DNA of 64,000 nt from Dokdonella_A sp046347015. GTDB taxonomy: Bacteria > Pseudomonadota > Gammaproteobacteria > Xanthomonadales > Rhodanobacteraceae. The DNA is taken from NCBI GenBank assembly GCA_046347015.1, contig JAXMHA010000007.1, positions 55,436 through 119,435 on the forward strand. The letters run 5' to 3'. The number at the start of each line of letters is the position of its first letter. The stretch's first letter is position 1. The translations under genes were made by a program, and so were the position numbers. Below the pieces are notes generated by a model that saw only the letters and a list, made by a program, of their open reading frames with translations, was not told the DNA's origin and did no database searches. This document shows positions 44,018 through 53,081 of this stretch, one piece after another.

Positions 44018-45010
44018 ATGGCCGCCGTGCCTGCCGTTGGCAACAAGCAGAACCCGATCCCGGTCTCGCTGGTGCTCGGGGCGGGTGGTGCGCGCGGCTA
44101 TGCGCACATCGGCGCGATCGAGGAGTTGCTTGCCAGCGGCTTCGCGATCCGCGCCATTGCCGGCAGTTCGATGGGCGCGCTGATCGGCGGCATCTACGCG
44201 GCCGGCAAGCTCGACGTCTACCGCGACTGGGTGCGGCCGCTGCGCCGCGTCGACGTCCTGCGGATGCTCGACTGGACCTTGTCCGGCGGCGGCTTCATCA
44301 AGGGCGACAAGCTGGTCGAAGTGCTGAAGCACCTGATCGGCGATATCGCCATCGACGACCTGCCGATCGACTACACCGCGGTGGCCGTCGACCTCGACAC
44401 GCAGCGCGAAGTGTGGTTGTCGAGCGGGCCGCTGTTCGACGCGATCCGCGCCTCGATCGCGGTGCCGACCGTGTTCCGCCCGCACCGCTACCAGGGCCAC
44501 CTGCTCGTCGACGGCGGCCTGCTGAACCCGCTGCCGGTCGCACCGACGCTGCGCGACCTGACCGACTTCATCATCGCCGTCGACGTCAATGGGCAGGCCG
44601 AGCCGGAGGTCGCCGCGGCCACCGGCGGACGGCCGCCGGTGCGCGGCCAGCGCCTGCCGATGCCGCTGATCTCGACCGCGGACGATCCTGCCGATTCCGC
44701 GGCGGGCGCCGCCGGTTACCGCCAGCGCATCGGCGAGTTCGTCGAATCGCTGCTCGACAAGCACGCCAGCCGGCGCAGCGAGCATGTTCCCGGCATCATC
44801 GAGTTGTTCACCCGCTCGCTCGATGCCCTGCAAGGCTCGATGACGCGACTGAAACTCGCGGCGCAACCGCCGGACCTGCTGATCACGGTGCCGTACAACG
44901 CTTGCGCGTCGTACGACTTCCATCGCGCCGACGAGCTGATCGAGATCGGCCGCCAGCGCACGCGCGAAGCCCTTGCGCGTTGGTCGCCACCGGCGGCGCG
45001 GTGGCGGTGA
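44018..45010 (+). CDS. Patatin-like phospholipase (RssA type)
   Basis: A 330-residue patatin-fold hydrolase: oxyanion motif GAGGARGYAHIG (21-32), nucleophile GSSMG (Ser51) and catalytic Asp in VDGGLLNPLP. No signal peptide is seen, as in the RssA/YchK group. The ATG at 44018 is well inside a longer open frame whose upstream part is a shadow of the WYL gene. The family cuts acyl chains from phospholipids; the substrate here is unknown. Confidence 0.85.
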   Translation: MAAVPAVGNKQNPIPVSLVLGAGGARGYAHIGAIEELLASGFAIRAIAGSSMGALIGGIYAAGKLDVYRDWVRPLRRVDVLRMLDWTLSGGGFIKGDKLVEVLKHLIGDIAIDDLPIDYTAVAVDLDTQREVWLSSGPLFDAIRASIAVPTVFRPHRYQGHLLVDGGLLNPLPVAPTLRDLTDFIIAVDVNGQAEPEVAAATGGRPPVRGQRLPMPLISTADDPADSAAGAAGYRQRIGEFVESLLDKHASRRSEHVPGIIELFTRSLDALQGSMTRLKLAAQPPDLLITVPYNACASYDFHRADELIEIGRQRTREALARWSPPAARWR

Positions 45011-45040
45011 TGGCGGGAACTTGCGGCACTGCTTCGGCGG

Positions 45041-45358
45041 CTATGAGCCGGATGCCAAGGACACCCCGCGCAACGCGGCGACGAGCGGCGCGGCGAGCAG
45101 CGCCGCGAGCGCCGATTCGACGACCAGCGTCGCACCGATGTGCCAATACGCGTCGCCCATCGCCGCGGTACGCGCGAGCCATGGCACCACGAAGCTTTCG
45201 GCCAACGGTTCGACGACGATCGCTTCGATCGCCAATACTTCCAGCACCGCCGTGATGCCGAAGAGGACGCGGTTCCGATGCACCCGGAACAGCCCGATCA
45301 ACACCATCGCGAACAGGACCGGTGGGATCAACGCCGCGTAAAACAACCAGGGCGTCAT
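45041..45358 (-). CDS. Small three- to four-helix membrane protein
   Basis: A 105-residue hydrophobic protein (PWLFYAALIPPVLFAMVLIG, VLFGITAVLEVLAIEAIVVE, TLVVESALAALLAAPLVAAL). I do not recognise the family. The ATG at 45358 overlaps the stop of the frameshifted gene upstream as ATGA, so the two probably formed a two-gene membrane unit. Confidence 0.55.
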   Translation of the reverse strand: MTPWLFYAALIPPVLFAMVLIGLFRVHRNRVLFGITAVLEVLAIEAIVVEPLAESFVVPWLARTAAMGDAYWHIGATLVVESALAALLAAPLVAALRGVSLASGS

Positions 45359-45784
45359 GCCGGTCCTCCCGCCCGTGTTTCGTAGTGTTCGAGAGTTGCT
45401 GGCAGTCCACGATCCGCGGGCAGCGCCCGCGAGAATACGCGATGAAGTCGCTGGGCGATCGGCCAGCCGGCCAGCCACACGAGCAACGTGCTGACGACAT
45501 CCGTTGCCGTCCATACAACATCGGCCCGCGCCTGCAACTCGGCCTGCGTCGTCACCAGCAGGCGAAACGTCAACTGCTGCACCGGATAGATGACGACGGC
45601 ATAGAGGCCCAGCACGACCAGCGCCAGCGTGACGACCAGGAGCAAACGCCGGGCCAGCGTGACCTGCTCCCCGCCAGCCGAACCACACCGCGATCAGCGA
45701 AGGCGACAGCGCCAACAGGAGGACCAGAAGTCTCAACTTGGTCGAAGCGTGTTCGAAAAAAGCGCCGAAATCATACTGCGACAT
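45355..45784 (-). pseudogene. Frameshifted membrane protein gene
   Basis: The gene starts at 45784 with MSQYDFGAFFEHASTKL and continues to about AVWFGWR. It then loses frame at a run of four C on the plus strand (45669-45672). If that run were three bases, the frame would join EQVTLARRLLLVV and run as one protein of about 142 residues to the stop at 45355, which overlaps the next gene. Both halves are hydrophobic and codon use looks coding on each side. It is either a recent one-base insertion, a phase-variable site or a sequencing error. The family is not recognised. Confidence 0.6.
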
Positions 45785-46033
45785 CGTCGCCGACTTCAAC
45801 GAGTCGCGCCATAGGATTGTCGCGGACAGCGACCCACCGACAAGCCGCTGCCGGACCGACGTTCCCCGGCTACGTGGTCGGAAGTTCTTGCGGAAGCTTG
45901 TGCTGCGACGCCCCCTCCATGGGTGTCTGCTGCGCCGCACCAAGATACCTGTTCTGGCGTTGATGCCCGATGTAGCATGGCGACGGCAACAGGAGCGGTT
46001 GTTCACCTTGGGATTAATGAAGGAGATCGAGTC

Positions 46034-46729
46034 ATGGCCGTCAGCATCCTGGCGCTTTCCGGTTTGTTGGGATCCGTTTTCCTTGTGGCTACCGCGAACG
46101 CAGGACCTGCATATGAAGTGGACCTGTCAATCCAGCGGGACGGAGTGGTTGTTTCCCAGCCGCATATTGGCTTGGTGGCGGGAAAGCAAGTTACGTTTAC
46201 GGTGAACTCTGGGCAGCCAGACAGTGCTTTACGCGGATTACTTACGGTCAAGCCTTCCAGTGCAGGACCGAACGGCGAGGAGTCTGCTGAATTAGACCTC
46301 ATGTTTTTTGAGCAGTATCAGGGTGAATGGGTTTTGCGCAGTGAACCAGACGTCACGACTTTTCTAGGTCAGAATGCGTCACTTAGTATTCAAGGGGAAG
46401 GTCTCCAGCGTCCAGCACCACGGTTTGATATTTCGTACATGATTCAACGCGACGTGTCAGCGGCAGCTTCAGATTCTTCGGAAGGTGGATGTGACCAAGA
46501 AAACGCGATAGCACCAAGTGTTATTGGTAGCAATGTCGCAGCTTCGAGTGGTTGTCCAGTCGAACAGTCAGCTTTGGTAGGACTTTCTGGTCGAACCTTG
46601 ACTCAAGGTGTCCCGAATGAACCTCTGGGTTGCTGTAGCGCGCACTGCCCAGGTGGAAATTCACTCGTTTGCTGTGGCGCAACAAGTTGTTGTGACCGCG
46701 TTTGTGGTAACTGCTGCAGTCCACCATGA
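46034..46729 (+). CDS. Secreted protein with Cys-rich C terminus, lower GC
   Basis: A 231-residue protein with a signal peptide (LALSGLLGSVFLVATANA), a beta-rich middle part (YEVDLSIQRDGVVVSQPHIGL, ASLSIQGEGLQRP) and a C-terminal tail with ten cysteines in about 33 residues, many in CC pairs (GCCSAHCPGG, VCCGATSCCDRVCGNCC). AAGGAG lies about nine bases before the ATG at 46034. G+C falls to about 50% in this gene (47-53% in lines I counted) against about 65-70% around it, suggesting acquisition. I do not recognise the family. The tail may bind metal, form disulfides or be a modified peptide-like region. Confidence 0.7.
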   Translation: MAVSILALSGLLGSVFLVATANAGPAYEVDLSIQRDGVVVSQPHIGLVAGKQVTFTVNSGQPDSALRGLLTVKPSSAGPNGEESAELDLMFFEQYQGEWVLRSEPDVTTFLGQNASLSIQGEGLQRPAPRFDISYMIQRDVSAAASDSSEGGCDQENAIAPSVIGSNVAASSGCPVEQSALVGLSGRTLTQGVPNEPLGCCSAHCPGGNSLVCCGATSCCDRVCGNCCSPP

Positions 46730-46817
46730 GTTTTGCTACGGGAACGCGTACACCCCCCGTGATTGGATACGCGGTGGCCCAGTGGAGTCCGTTCGTGTTC
46801 GATGTGGTCGCCCCGGC

Positions 46818-47723
46818 ATGTTGACTCTCGTGCGAGCTCCCCGACCGGGAGCTTCTGAAAGCGAAGCCAAGACGACACGGCGTCTATCGTCGCTTGCCTG
46901 CCTGTTGCTGGGATGCGCGTTTGCGGTACCGGCTGCTTCGCCCGGCGGAGGCGGGTATTTCCACTACGGCGAAACGCGACTCGACGTGAAGCACGGTTAC
47001 GCGGCGCGCAGCGAGAACGCGCGTGGCGAAATGTCGACGCTGGTGATCCTGACCAGCGATCCGATCGACGTGCACAAGGTCGCCGATGCGTTCGATCCGG
47101 GGTTCGCGGTGTCCGGGCAGATGGACAGCAACAAGCCCGGTGGTTATGTGCGCATCTGCGTGGCTGCGGACGGCAGCGAGTGCGGCTTGTACTACTCGCA
47201 CGACCAGCCCAGTTCGTCGCTGAACCTCAGCGGGTCCGGGGAGTTCAAGCTCGACCTCCGCAACGACCGCCAGATCAAGGGGCATTGGTCGCAGAAGGAG
47301 CCTTCGGACTTCTTCGGCAAGGCCATCGACTTCGACCTCGTGTTCGATACGCCGCTGACCGCGCCCGCGCCGGGAACCCGCTTGCCCGCCGATGGCGGCG
47401 AGCCGGGCACGGCATTGAAGGCGTACTTCGATGCACTGGCGAAGGGCGACGTTCCGGCCTTGCACCGTCTGCTCGGCGAGGACGCGCGCTGGCAGTTGCC
47501 GGCCGACGATCAGGATCGCGCGAAGGAAGGCCTGAAGGACTTGCGTGACGGCAAACCCGTGTCGCCAAAAATCGTCTCCGGCGTGCAGCGTGGCGATCAG
47601 GCGGTGCTGCGCATCGAGGGCGTCGATCGCGACGACATCAAGCGCGTCGGCCGCGTGCTGATGGTGAAGGAGGGCGGGACTTGGCGGCTCGGCAGGACCG
47701 ATCTCGTCAGCGCTACGGATTGA
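46818..47723 (+). CDS. Secreted protein with NTF2-like C-terminal domain
   Basis: A 301-residue exported protein. A signal peptide (RRLSSLACLLLGCAFAVPAA) begins a few residues after the ATG at 46818, whereas the longer upstream frame overlaps the Cys-rich gene. Residues about 35-190 are a beta-rich domain (STLVILTSDPIDVHKVADAF). Residues about 205-300 look like an NTF2/DUF4878-type fold (ALKAYFDALAKGDVPALHRLL, GTWRLGRTDLV). Function unknown. Confidence 0.6.
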   Translation: MLTLVRAPRPGASESEAKTTRRLSSLACLLLGCAFAVPAASPGGGGYFHYGETRLDVKHGYAARSENARGEMSTLVILTSDPIDVHKVADAFDPGFAVSGQMDSNKPGGYVRICVAADGSECGLYYSHDQPSSSLNLSGSGEFKLDLRNDRQIKGHWSQKEPSDFFGKAIDFDLVFDTPLTAPAPGTRLPADGGEPGTALKAYFDALAKGDVPALHRLLGEDARWQLPADDQDRAKEGLKDLRDGKPVSPKIVSGVQRGDQAVLRIEGVDRDDIKRVGRVLMVKEGGTWRLGRTDLVSATD

Positions 47724-47814
47724 CGAACGTCCGGTTCCGACCCGGCACGCCCGGTTCCGCTTGACAAGGAACGCCGGAACCCGTCCGCTAGACCGGGCGA
47801 GCCGCTGCGGTGCG

Positions 47815-49344
47815 TCAACCCCGCTTCATCGCCCCGAAGAACTCCTCGTTGGTCTTGGTGTTCTTCATCTTGTCGAGCATGAACTCCATTGCGGCCAGCT
47901 CGTCCATCGGATGCAGCAGCTTGCGCAGGATCCAGATCTTCTGCAGGTAGTCGGGCTCGATCAGCAGTTCCTCGCGGCGGGTGCCGGAGCGGTTGATGTT
48001 GATGGCCGGATACACGCGCTTCTCGCCGATGCGGCGATCGAGATGCACTTCCATGTTGCCGGTGCCCTTGAACTCCTCGTAGATCACCTCGTCCATCTTC
48101 GAGCCGGTGTCGATCAGCGCGGTGGCGAGGATCGTCAGCGAACCGCCTTCCTCGACGTTGCGCGCGGCGCCGAAGAAGCGTTTCGGACGCTGCAGCGCGT
48201 TGGCGTCGACGCCGCCGGTCAGCACCTTGCCGGACGACGGCACCACGGTGTTGTACGCGCGGGCGAGGCGGGTGATCGAATCGAGCAGGATCACGACGTC
48301 CTTCTTGTGTTCGACGAGGCGCTTCGCGCGCTCGATCACCATTTCGGCGACCTGCACGTGGCGCACCGCGGGTTCGTCGAACGTCGAGGAAATGACTTCG
48401 GCGCGCACGCTGCGCTGCATCTCGGTGACTTCCTCCGGGCGCTCGTCGATCAGCAGGATGATCAGGTGCGCCTCGGGGTGGTTGTGGACGATCGCCTGCG
48501 CGACGTTCTGCAGCATCATCGTCTTGCCGGCTTTCGGCGGCGACACGATCAGTCCGCGCTGGCCCTTGCCGACCGGCGCGACCAGGTCGAGGATGCGGCC
48601 GGTGATGTCTTCGGTCGAGCCGTTGCCGCGCTCGAGCCGGAACGACTTGCGCGGAAACAGCGGCGTCAGGTTCTCGAACAGGACCTTGTTCTTCGACGCT
48701 TCCGGCGGCTCGCCGTTGATGTGGTCGACCTTCAGCAGCGCGAAGTAGCGCTCGCCTTCCTTCGGCGGGCGGATGCGGCCGGTAATGTAGTCGCCGGTGC
48801 GCAGGTTGAAGCGCCGGATCTGGCTCGGGCTGACGTAGATGTCGTCCGGGCCGGCAAGGTAGGACGCATCGAACCCGCGCAGGAAGCCGAAGCCATCCTG
48901 CAGGATCTCGAGCACGCCTTCGCCGTAGATGCCGCCGCCGGCCCGCGCGTGCGCCTTCAGGATCAGGAACACGATGTCCTGCTTGCGCGCGCGCGCGACG
49001 CCTTCCTGCACCCCGAGGGATTCCGCCAGCGCCAGCAGGTCGGCTGCCGATTTGCGCTTCAGCTCGTTGAGGTCGATCAGCGGACCGTTGCCGCCACCGT
49101 TCTTCGACTCGTCGTATTCCTCGTCACCGTTGTCGACGGGCTTCTGCTGTGGGTGGTGGCGGTTGCGCCGGTCGCGGTCGCGCCGGCCACGCCGATCGCG
49201 GGGGCCGTTATGGGGGCCGTTGCCCTGTTGTGCCGACGGCGTGCCGGCGGCTTCGGGTGAGCCGGGCGCGCGGTTCTCCGGCGCGGTGGCAGGTTCGCTG
49301 GCAGGCGCGGACGCGCCAGCTTCGTTGGGTTCGTTCTCGGACAC
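47815..49344 (-). CDS. rho: Transcription termination factor Rho
   Basis: A 509-residue Rho hexamer subunit. The RNA-binding domain (GFGFLRGFDASYLAGPDDIYVS) is followed by the ATPase part with SPPKAGKTMMLQ, LLIDERPEEVTEM, LLDSITRLARAYN and RRIGEKRVYPAININRSGTRREE. The GTG at 49344 with GAGGT about ten bases upstream is chosen; a TTG further up is possible. Before the usual start PLIDLNELK lies an extra N-terminal stretch of about 87 residues, rich in Ala/Pro and then Arg/Asp/Asn, probably disordered. It lies downstream of trxA, as in many gammaproteobacteria. Confidence 0.97.
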   Translation of the reverse strand: MSENEPNEAGASAPASEPATAPENRAPGSPEAAGTPSAQQGNGPHNGPRDRRGRRDRDRRNRHHPQQKPVDNGDEEYDESKNGGGNGPLIDLNELKRKSAADLLALAESLGVQEGVARARKQDIVFLILKAHARAGGGIYGEGVLEILQDGFGFLRGFDASYLAGPDDIYVSPSQIRRFNLRTGDYITGRIRPPKEGERYFALLKVDHINGEPPEASKNKVLFENLTPLFPRKSFRLERGNGSTEDITGRILDLVAPVGKGQRGLIVSPPKAGKTMMLQNVAQAIVHNHPEAHLIILLIDERPEEVTEMQRSVRAEVISSTFDEPAVRHVQVAEMVIERAKRLVEHKKDVVILLDSITRLARAYNTVVPSSGKVLTGGVDANALQRPKRFFGAARNVEEGGSLTILATALIDTGSKMDEVIYEEFKGTGNMEVHLDRRIGEKRVYPAININRSGTRREELLIEPDYLQKIWILRKLLHPMDELAAMEFMLDKMKNTKTNEEFFGAMKRG

Positions 49345-49594
49345 GGGCAGACCTCGCTGGGCGCCGTTGTGTGGGAAGAGGCGGGGACGCGTGCGACGGG
49401 GACGCGGCAAAGCGCAGTCGCAGCGCGACTTAACTTAGCATCGCCCTTCGCCCGGGTAAAGACGCGTCGCACTGGAAGCCGCCGTCATGCGACGAGTGGC
49501 TTTCCATTCCCCGATTGGACATCGCGTGAACCCGCTCCGGCTCACGCACGGTGTGGAATCCTGCTGCGCGAGGACCGCGCCGGTTGCCCGGCGG

Positions 49595-49927
49595 TCAGAT
49601 CGCGCGGTCGATCATTTGCTTCAACTGCCCCTTGCTGACGGCCCCGATCTGGGTGGCCTGCACCTTGCCGTCCTTGAAGATCATCAGTGTCGGGATGCCG
49701 CGGACATTGTACGACCGCGGCGTCACCTGATTGTGGTCGATGTCGATCTTGGCGACCTTGAGCCGCCCTTCGTACGCTTCCGCCACCTCGTCGATGATCG
49801 GCGCGATCATCTTGCACGGGCCACACCATTCGGCCCAGAAGTCGACGAGCACCGGATCGGCCGATTTCAGGACGTGGTTCTCGAAATCGGCGTCGGTGAC
49901 CTGGGTGACGTGCTTGCTCGCGCTCAC
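49595..49927 (-). CDS. trxA: Thioredoxin
   Basis: A 110-residue thioredoxin 1 with the redox motif WAEWCGPCKM (Cys35 and Cys38) and the cis-proline loop RGIPTLMIFKDG. The start is the GTG at 49927, with GGAG eight bases upstream; the longer upstream frame has no support. The rho gene follows after 250 bp on the same strand and rhlB diverges, matching the rhlB-trxA-rho neighbourhood. It reduces disulfides in the cytoplasm. Confidence 0.95.
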   Translation of the reverse strand: MSASKHVTQVTDADFENHVLKSADPVLVDFWAEWCGPCKMIAPIIDEVAEAYEGRLKVAKIDIDHNQVTPRSYNVRGIPTLMIFKDGKVQATQIGAVSKGQLKQMIDRAI

Positions 49928-50238
49928 GATGGCTCCATTGCGGTTCGAATTCGGGACTGGACCCGGGCATCCAGCCGGGGTTTGGGCTACACTGGGACCT
50001 GTCGACGGGATCCGGACAGGACTTGGACCAGCGGTTGATGGGCACATTTGAGCCCATCCTTCAACGCGGTGCAAGTTGGGGACTGTACGGGCCACCCACA
50101 AGCCCTCCGCCATTTGCGGAATTCCTGCCGGGCGCACCGCGCCGCCAACGTCAACGCACCGGTCACCGGATTGCCGCGCGCGCGGAACCGGCCGACGCGA
50201 CGCCCGTGCCCACGAAGATTGCGAGTCATTGAACCCGA
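49928..50238. other. Divergent trxA-rhlB promoter region
   Basis: A 311-bp region between trxA (minus) and rhlB (plus). It contains TACACT at 49988-49993, a possible -10 on the plus strand, and an inverted repeat CCTGTC/GACAGG (49998-50003 with 50015-50020). No gene is convincing here. Exact promoters were not assigned. Confidence 0.4.
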
Positions 50239-52002
50239 ATGTCCCGACAACCCCTGACCGATATCGATTTCGAAAGCTTCACGCTGCATCCAAGCCTCCT
50301 GTCCGGCCTGCGCTCCGCCGGCTTCATTCGCTGCACGCCGATCCAGGCCCTGGCCTTGCCGATCGCATTGTCGGGCCGCGATGTCGCGGGGCAGGCGCAG
50401 ACCGGCACCGGCAAGACCGCGGCATTCCTCGTCGCCGTGCTGAACCGGTTGCTGACGCGGACCGCGCGCCCGGACCGCAAGGAAACCGATCCGCGCGCCG
50501 TGATCGTCGCGCCGACCCGCGAACTCGCGATCCAGATCGACCGCGACTTCCATGCAATCGGCGCGGACACCGGGCTGACCTCGGCGCTGATCTACGGCGG
50601 CGTCGACTACGACAAGCAGCGTGACGCGCTGCGGGCGGGATGCGACCTCATCATCGCGACCCCGGGCCGCCTGATCGATTACCTGAAGCAGCATGTGTTC
50701 TCGTTCCGCGCGGTCGAAGTCGTCGTCATCGACGAAGCCGACCGCATGTTCGACCTCGGCTTCATCAAGGACATCCGCTTCCTGTTGCGGCGCATGCCAC
50801 CGCGCGAGGAGCGCCAGGGGATGCTGTTCTCGGCGACGCTGAGCCATCGCGTGCTCGAACTCGCGTACGAACACATGAACAACCCGGAGAAGGTCACGGT
50901 CGAGGCCGAGCACGTCACCGCCGATCGCGTGCGCCAGGTCGTCTACTTCCCGGCCCGCGAGGAGAAGTTGCCGCTGCTGATCAACCTGCTGTCGAAGGTC
51001 GATGCACAGCGCAGCATCGTGTTCGTCAACACGAAGATCGCCGCCGAGAAGGTCGCGCACGGGCTCGAACGACAAGGCCTCGGGGTCGCGACGTTGTCGG
51101 GCGACGTGCCGCAGGCGAAGCGCGAACGGCTGCTTGGCAAGTTCCAGCGCGGCGAGATCGAGCTGCTCGTCGCGACCGACGTCGCCGCGCGCGGCTTGCA
51201 CATCCCCGACGTCAGCCACGTGTTCAACTACGACCTGCCGCAGGATGCGGAAGATTACGTGCACCGCATCGGCCGGACCGCGCGCCTCGGCGCCGAAGGC
51301 GACGCGATCAGTTTCGCGTGTGACCTCTACGCCGTGGCGCTGCCCGAGATCGAGGCGTTCATCGGGCAGAAGGTGCCGACGGCAACGATCACGCCGGACC
51401 TGCTGGTGGCGCCGCCGCCGCGTCCGCGCGCGCGAGCGCAGGCCGCGAACACCGAGGCCGAGGCTGCCGACGACGCGCGCAATACGGCCGGTCCACCGGC
51501 CGATGCGAAGTCGGGTGGACGCCACCGGCGTGGCGGGCGCGGACGGGATCGCCCGGGCGGAAGCCACGGCGAACGCGGGGCGCACACGGGACATCGCCGT
51601 CAGCCCGACGGCAATGAACGCCATCACGGCGGCCGCAACGACGCTTCCTCGAAGCGGGCCGACGCGGGCGCAGCGGCCGTACCGTCTTCCGGCGGAAACG
51701 GGATAGCAGCGAACGGGTCCGTCGTCGCAGGTGGTGATGCGCCGCGCAAACGCCGCCGTCGGGGTGGCCGCGGCCGCAACAAGCAGCATGAAAGTCGCGG
51801 CGGCGCGGCTGCTCCGCCGCGTGGCGATGGCGCACCGGCCACGTCCGGGCGACCGGGGGGCACGCGAGCGGGACCGCCCGCGCAGCGGATCGTCGAACGC
51901 AAGCCTTATCCGCATGCGGCCACCACGGCTCCGGCGCACGAGACACCGCATCGGCCAGGTCTCTTCCGCCGCATCATGCGGATCCTGACGCCGCGTCATT
52001 GA
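50239..52002 (+). CDS. rhlB: DEAD-box RNA helicase RhlB
   Basis: A 587-residue DEAD-box helicase, longer than E. coli RhlB (421). Core motifs are present: AQTGTGKT (53-60), PTRELAIQ, GGVDYDKQ, DEAD (about 165-168), FSATLS, VATDVAARGLHIPDV and HRIGRTAR. Residues about 400-587 are a long low-complexity tail rich in Arg, Gly, Pro and Ala, likely RNA-binding. The ATG at 50239 follows the trxA promoter region. It would unwind RNA and work with the degradosome or ribosomes. Confidence 0.93.
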   Translation: MSRQPLTDIDFESFTLHPSLLSGLRSAGFIRCTPIQALALPIALSGRDVAGQAQTGTGKTAAFLVAVLNRLLTRTARPDRKETDPRAVIVAPTRELAIQIDRDFHAIGADTGLTSALIYGGVDYDKQRDALRAGCDLIIATPGRLIDYLKQHVFSFRAVEVVVIDEADRMFDLGFIKDIRFLLRRMPPREERQGMLFSATLSHRVLELAYEHMNNPEKVTVEAEHVTADRVRQVVYFPAREEKLPLLINLLSKVDAQRSIVFVNTKIAAEKVAHGLERQGLGVATLSGDVPQAKRERLLGKFQRGEIELLVATDVAARGLHIPDVSHVFNYDLPQDAEDYVHRIGRTARLGAEGDAISFACDLYAVALPEIEAFIGQKVPTATITPDLLVAPPPRPRARAQAANTEAEAADDARNTAGPPADAKSGGRHRRGGRGRDRPGGSHGERGAHTGHRRQPDGNERHHGGRNDASSKRADAGAAAVPSSGGNGIAANGSVVAGGDAPRKRRRRGGRGRNKQHESRGGAAAPPRGDGAPATSGRPGGTRAGPPAQRIVERKPYPHAATTAPAHETPHRPGLFRRIMRILTPRH

Positions 52003-52184
52003 GCCGCGGGACACGTCGCGCGCAGCGTGGCCCCGCGCCGGGTTGAAGCGGGTCCCTGACGTGGCGCTGGCGTGGTCCCGCACACGAAAATGGCGGTTGC
52101 GTCACGCCGGATCCGCGACGGGCCATGCACCGGAGGCGGCTGCACTTTGTTACGCTTGCCGCGGTTTGCAGCAGGGAACCTCGA

Positions 52185-53081
52185 GTGGGGCGCTTGGCCG
52201 GATTCACGCACGATCACGGGTTCGACGTCATCGCGCGCATCACCTGCGCGATGCTGGCACTCGCGGCCGCGTGGTTCGCGGCCCGCATTGCCTGGGACCT
52301 CGTGCCGCGCGCCGGCATTGCCGCCGACTCCGTTCCGGTGCGTATCCCGGCGCACATCGGCGCGGTGGCGGTATCGATTGCCGACTGGCACCTCTTCGGT
52401 GCGACCCCGACGCCCACCGGTGTCGGCAGTGATGGCCAATCCGGCGTCACGGCCTTGATCCTGCGGGGTACCCTCGCCGAACCGGATCCGGCGGCCGGCG
52501 TCGCGGTGATCGACGGCGGCAACCGCGGTGAGCAGGCCTATCGCGTAGGTGACGACATCCGGCCGGGCTTGCGCCTCGTGGCGGTTTATCCCGAACGTGT
52601 CGAACTCGACACGGGTGGCGTGCGCGCGACGTTGTCGCTGGCGCGCGATCGCAACCCCGCGCCGGCGGAAGCGCTGGCGGCGAATCCAGGATCCGTGACC
52701 GGCGGCGCGATGTCGACGCCACATGGCGCCGCAACCACCACTGCCACTTCGGCATTGCCGGCAGCAGTCACGGCTGAAAAGGCAACGGTGTTGGCCGAAT
52801 TCCGGAAGGACCCCGCCGCGTTCGCGAACAAGATCCCGATCGTGCCGGTGATCGACGGTGGCAAGATCGATGGCGTCCGCATCGGCACCGGCGCGGACCC
52901 GGCCCTGCTCGGGTTGATCGGCCTCAGGGTCGGCGACGTCGTCACCGCGATCGACGGCCAGCCGGTCGATTCGCTGGCGCGCGGTACGCAAATCTTCGAC
53001 AGCCTGCGGCATGCCGCCGGTGCGCGCGTCACCGTCGTGCGCAATGGCACTCCCACCGACATCCAGGTCAGCGTCCGATGA
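52185..53081 (+). CDS. gspC: Type II secretion system protein C
   Basis: A 298-residue inner-membrane linker of the type II secretion system. It has a short cytoplasmic tail, one membrane helix (ITCAMLALAAAWFAARIAW), the periplasmic homology region (WHLFGATPTPTG, LILRGTLAEPDPAAGVAVIDGG, YRVGDDIRPGLRLVAVYPERVEL) and a C-terminal PDZ domain (LLGLIGLRVGDVVTAIDGQPVDS). The GTG at 52185 is preferred because it follows an AGGGA site and gives the usual short N terminus; an ATG at 52125 is also in frame. It overlaps gspD by four bases. Confidence 0.88.
   Translation: MGRLAGFTHDHGFDVIARITCAMLALAAAWFAARIAWDLVPRAGIAADSVPVRIPAHIGAVAVSIADWHLFGATPTPTGVGSDGQSGVTALILRGTLAEPDPAAGVAVIDGGNRGEQAYRVGDDIRPGLRLVAVYPERVELDTGGVRATLSLARDRNPAPAEALAANPGSVTGGAMSTPHGAATTTATSALPAAVTAEKATVLAEFRKDPAAFANKIPIVPVIDGGKIDGVRIGTGADPALLGLIGLRVGDVVTAIDGQPVDSLARGTQIFDSLRHAAGARVTVVRNGTPTDIQVSVR

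Noticed and set aside
47751..47781. Inverted repeat as terminator between the NTF2-like gene and rho
   Set aside because: The stem is short with a 15-base loop and no T-run; too weak to list.
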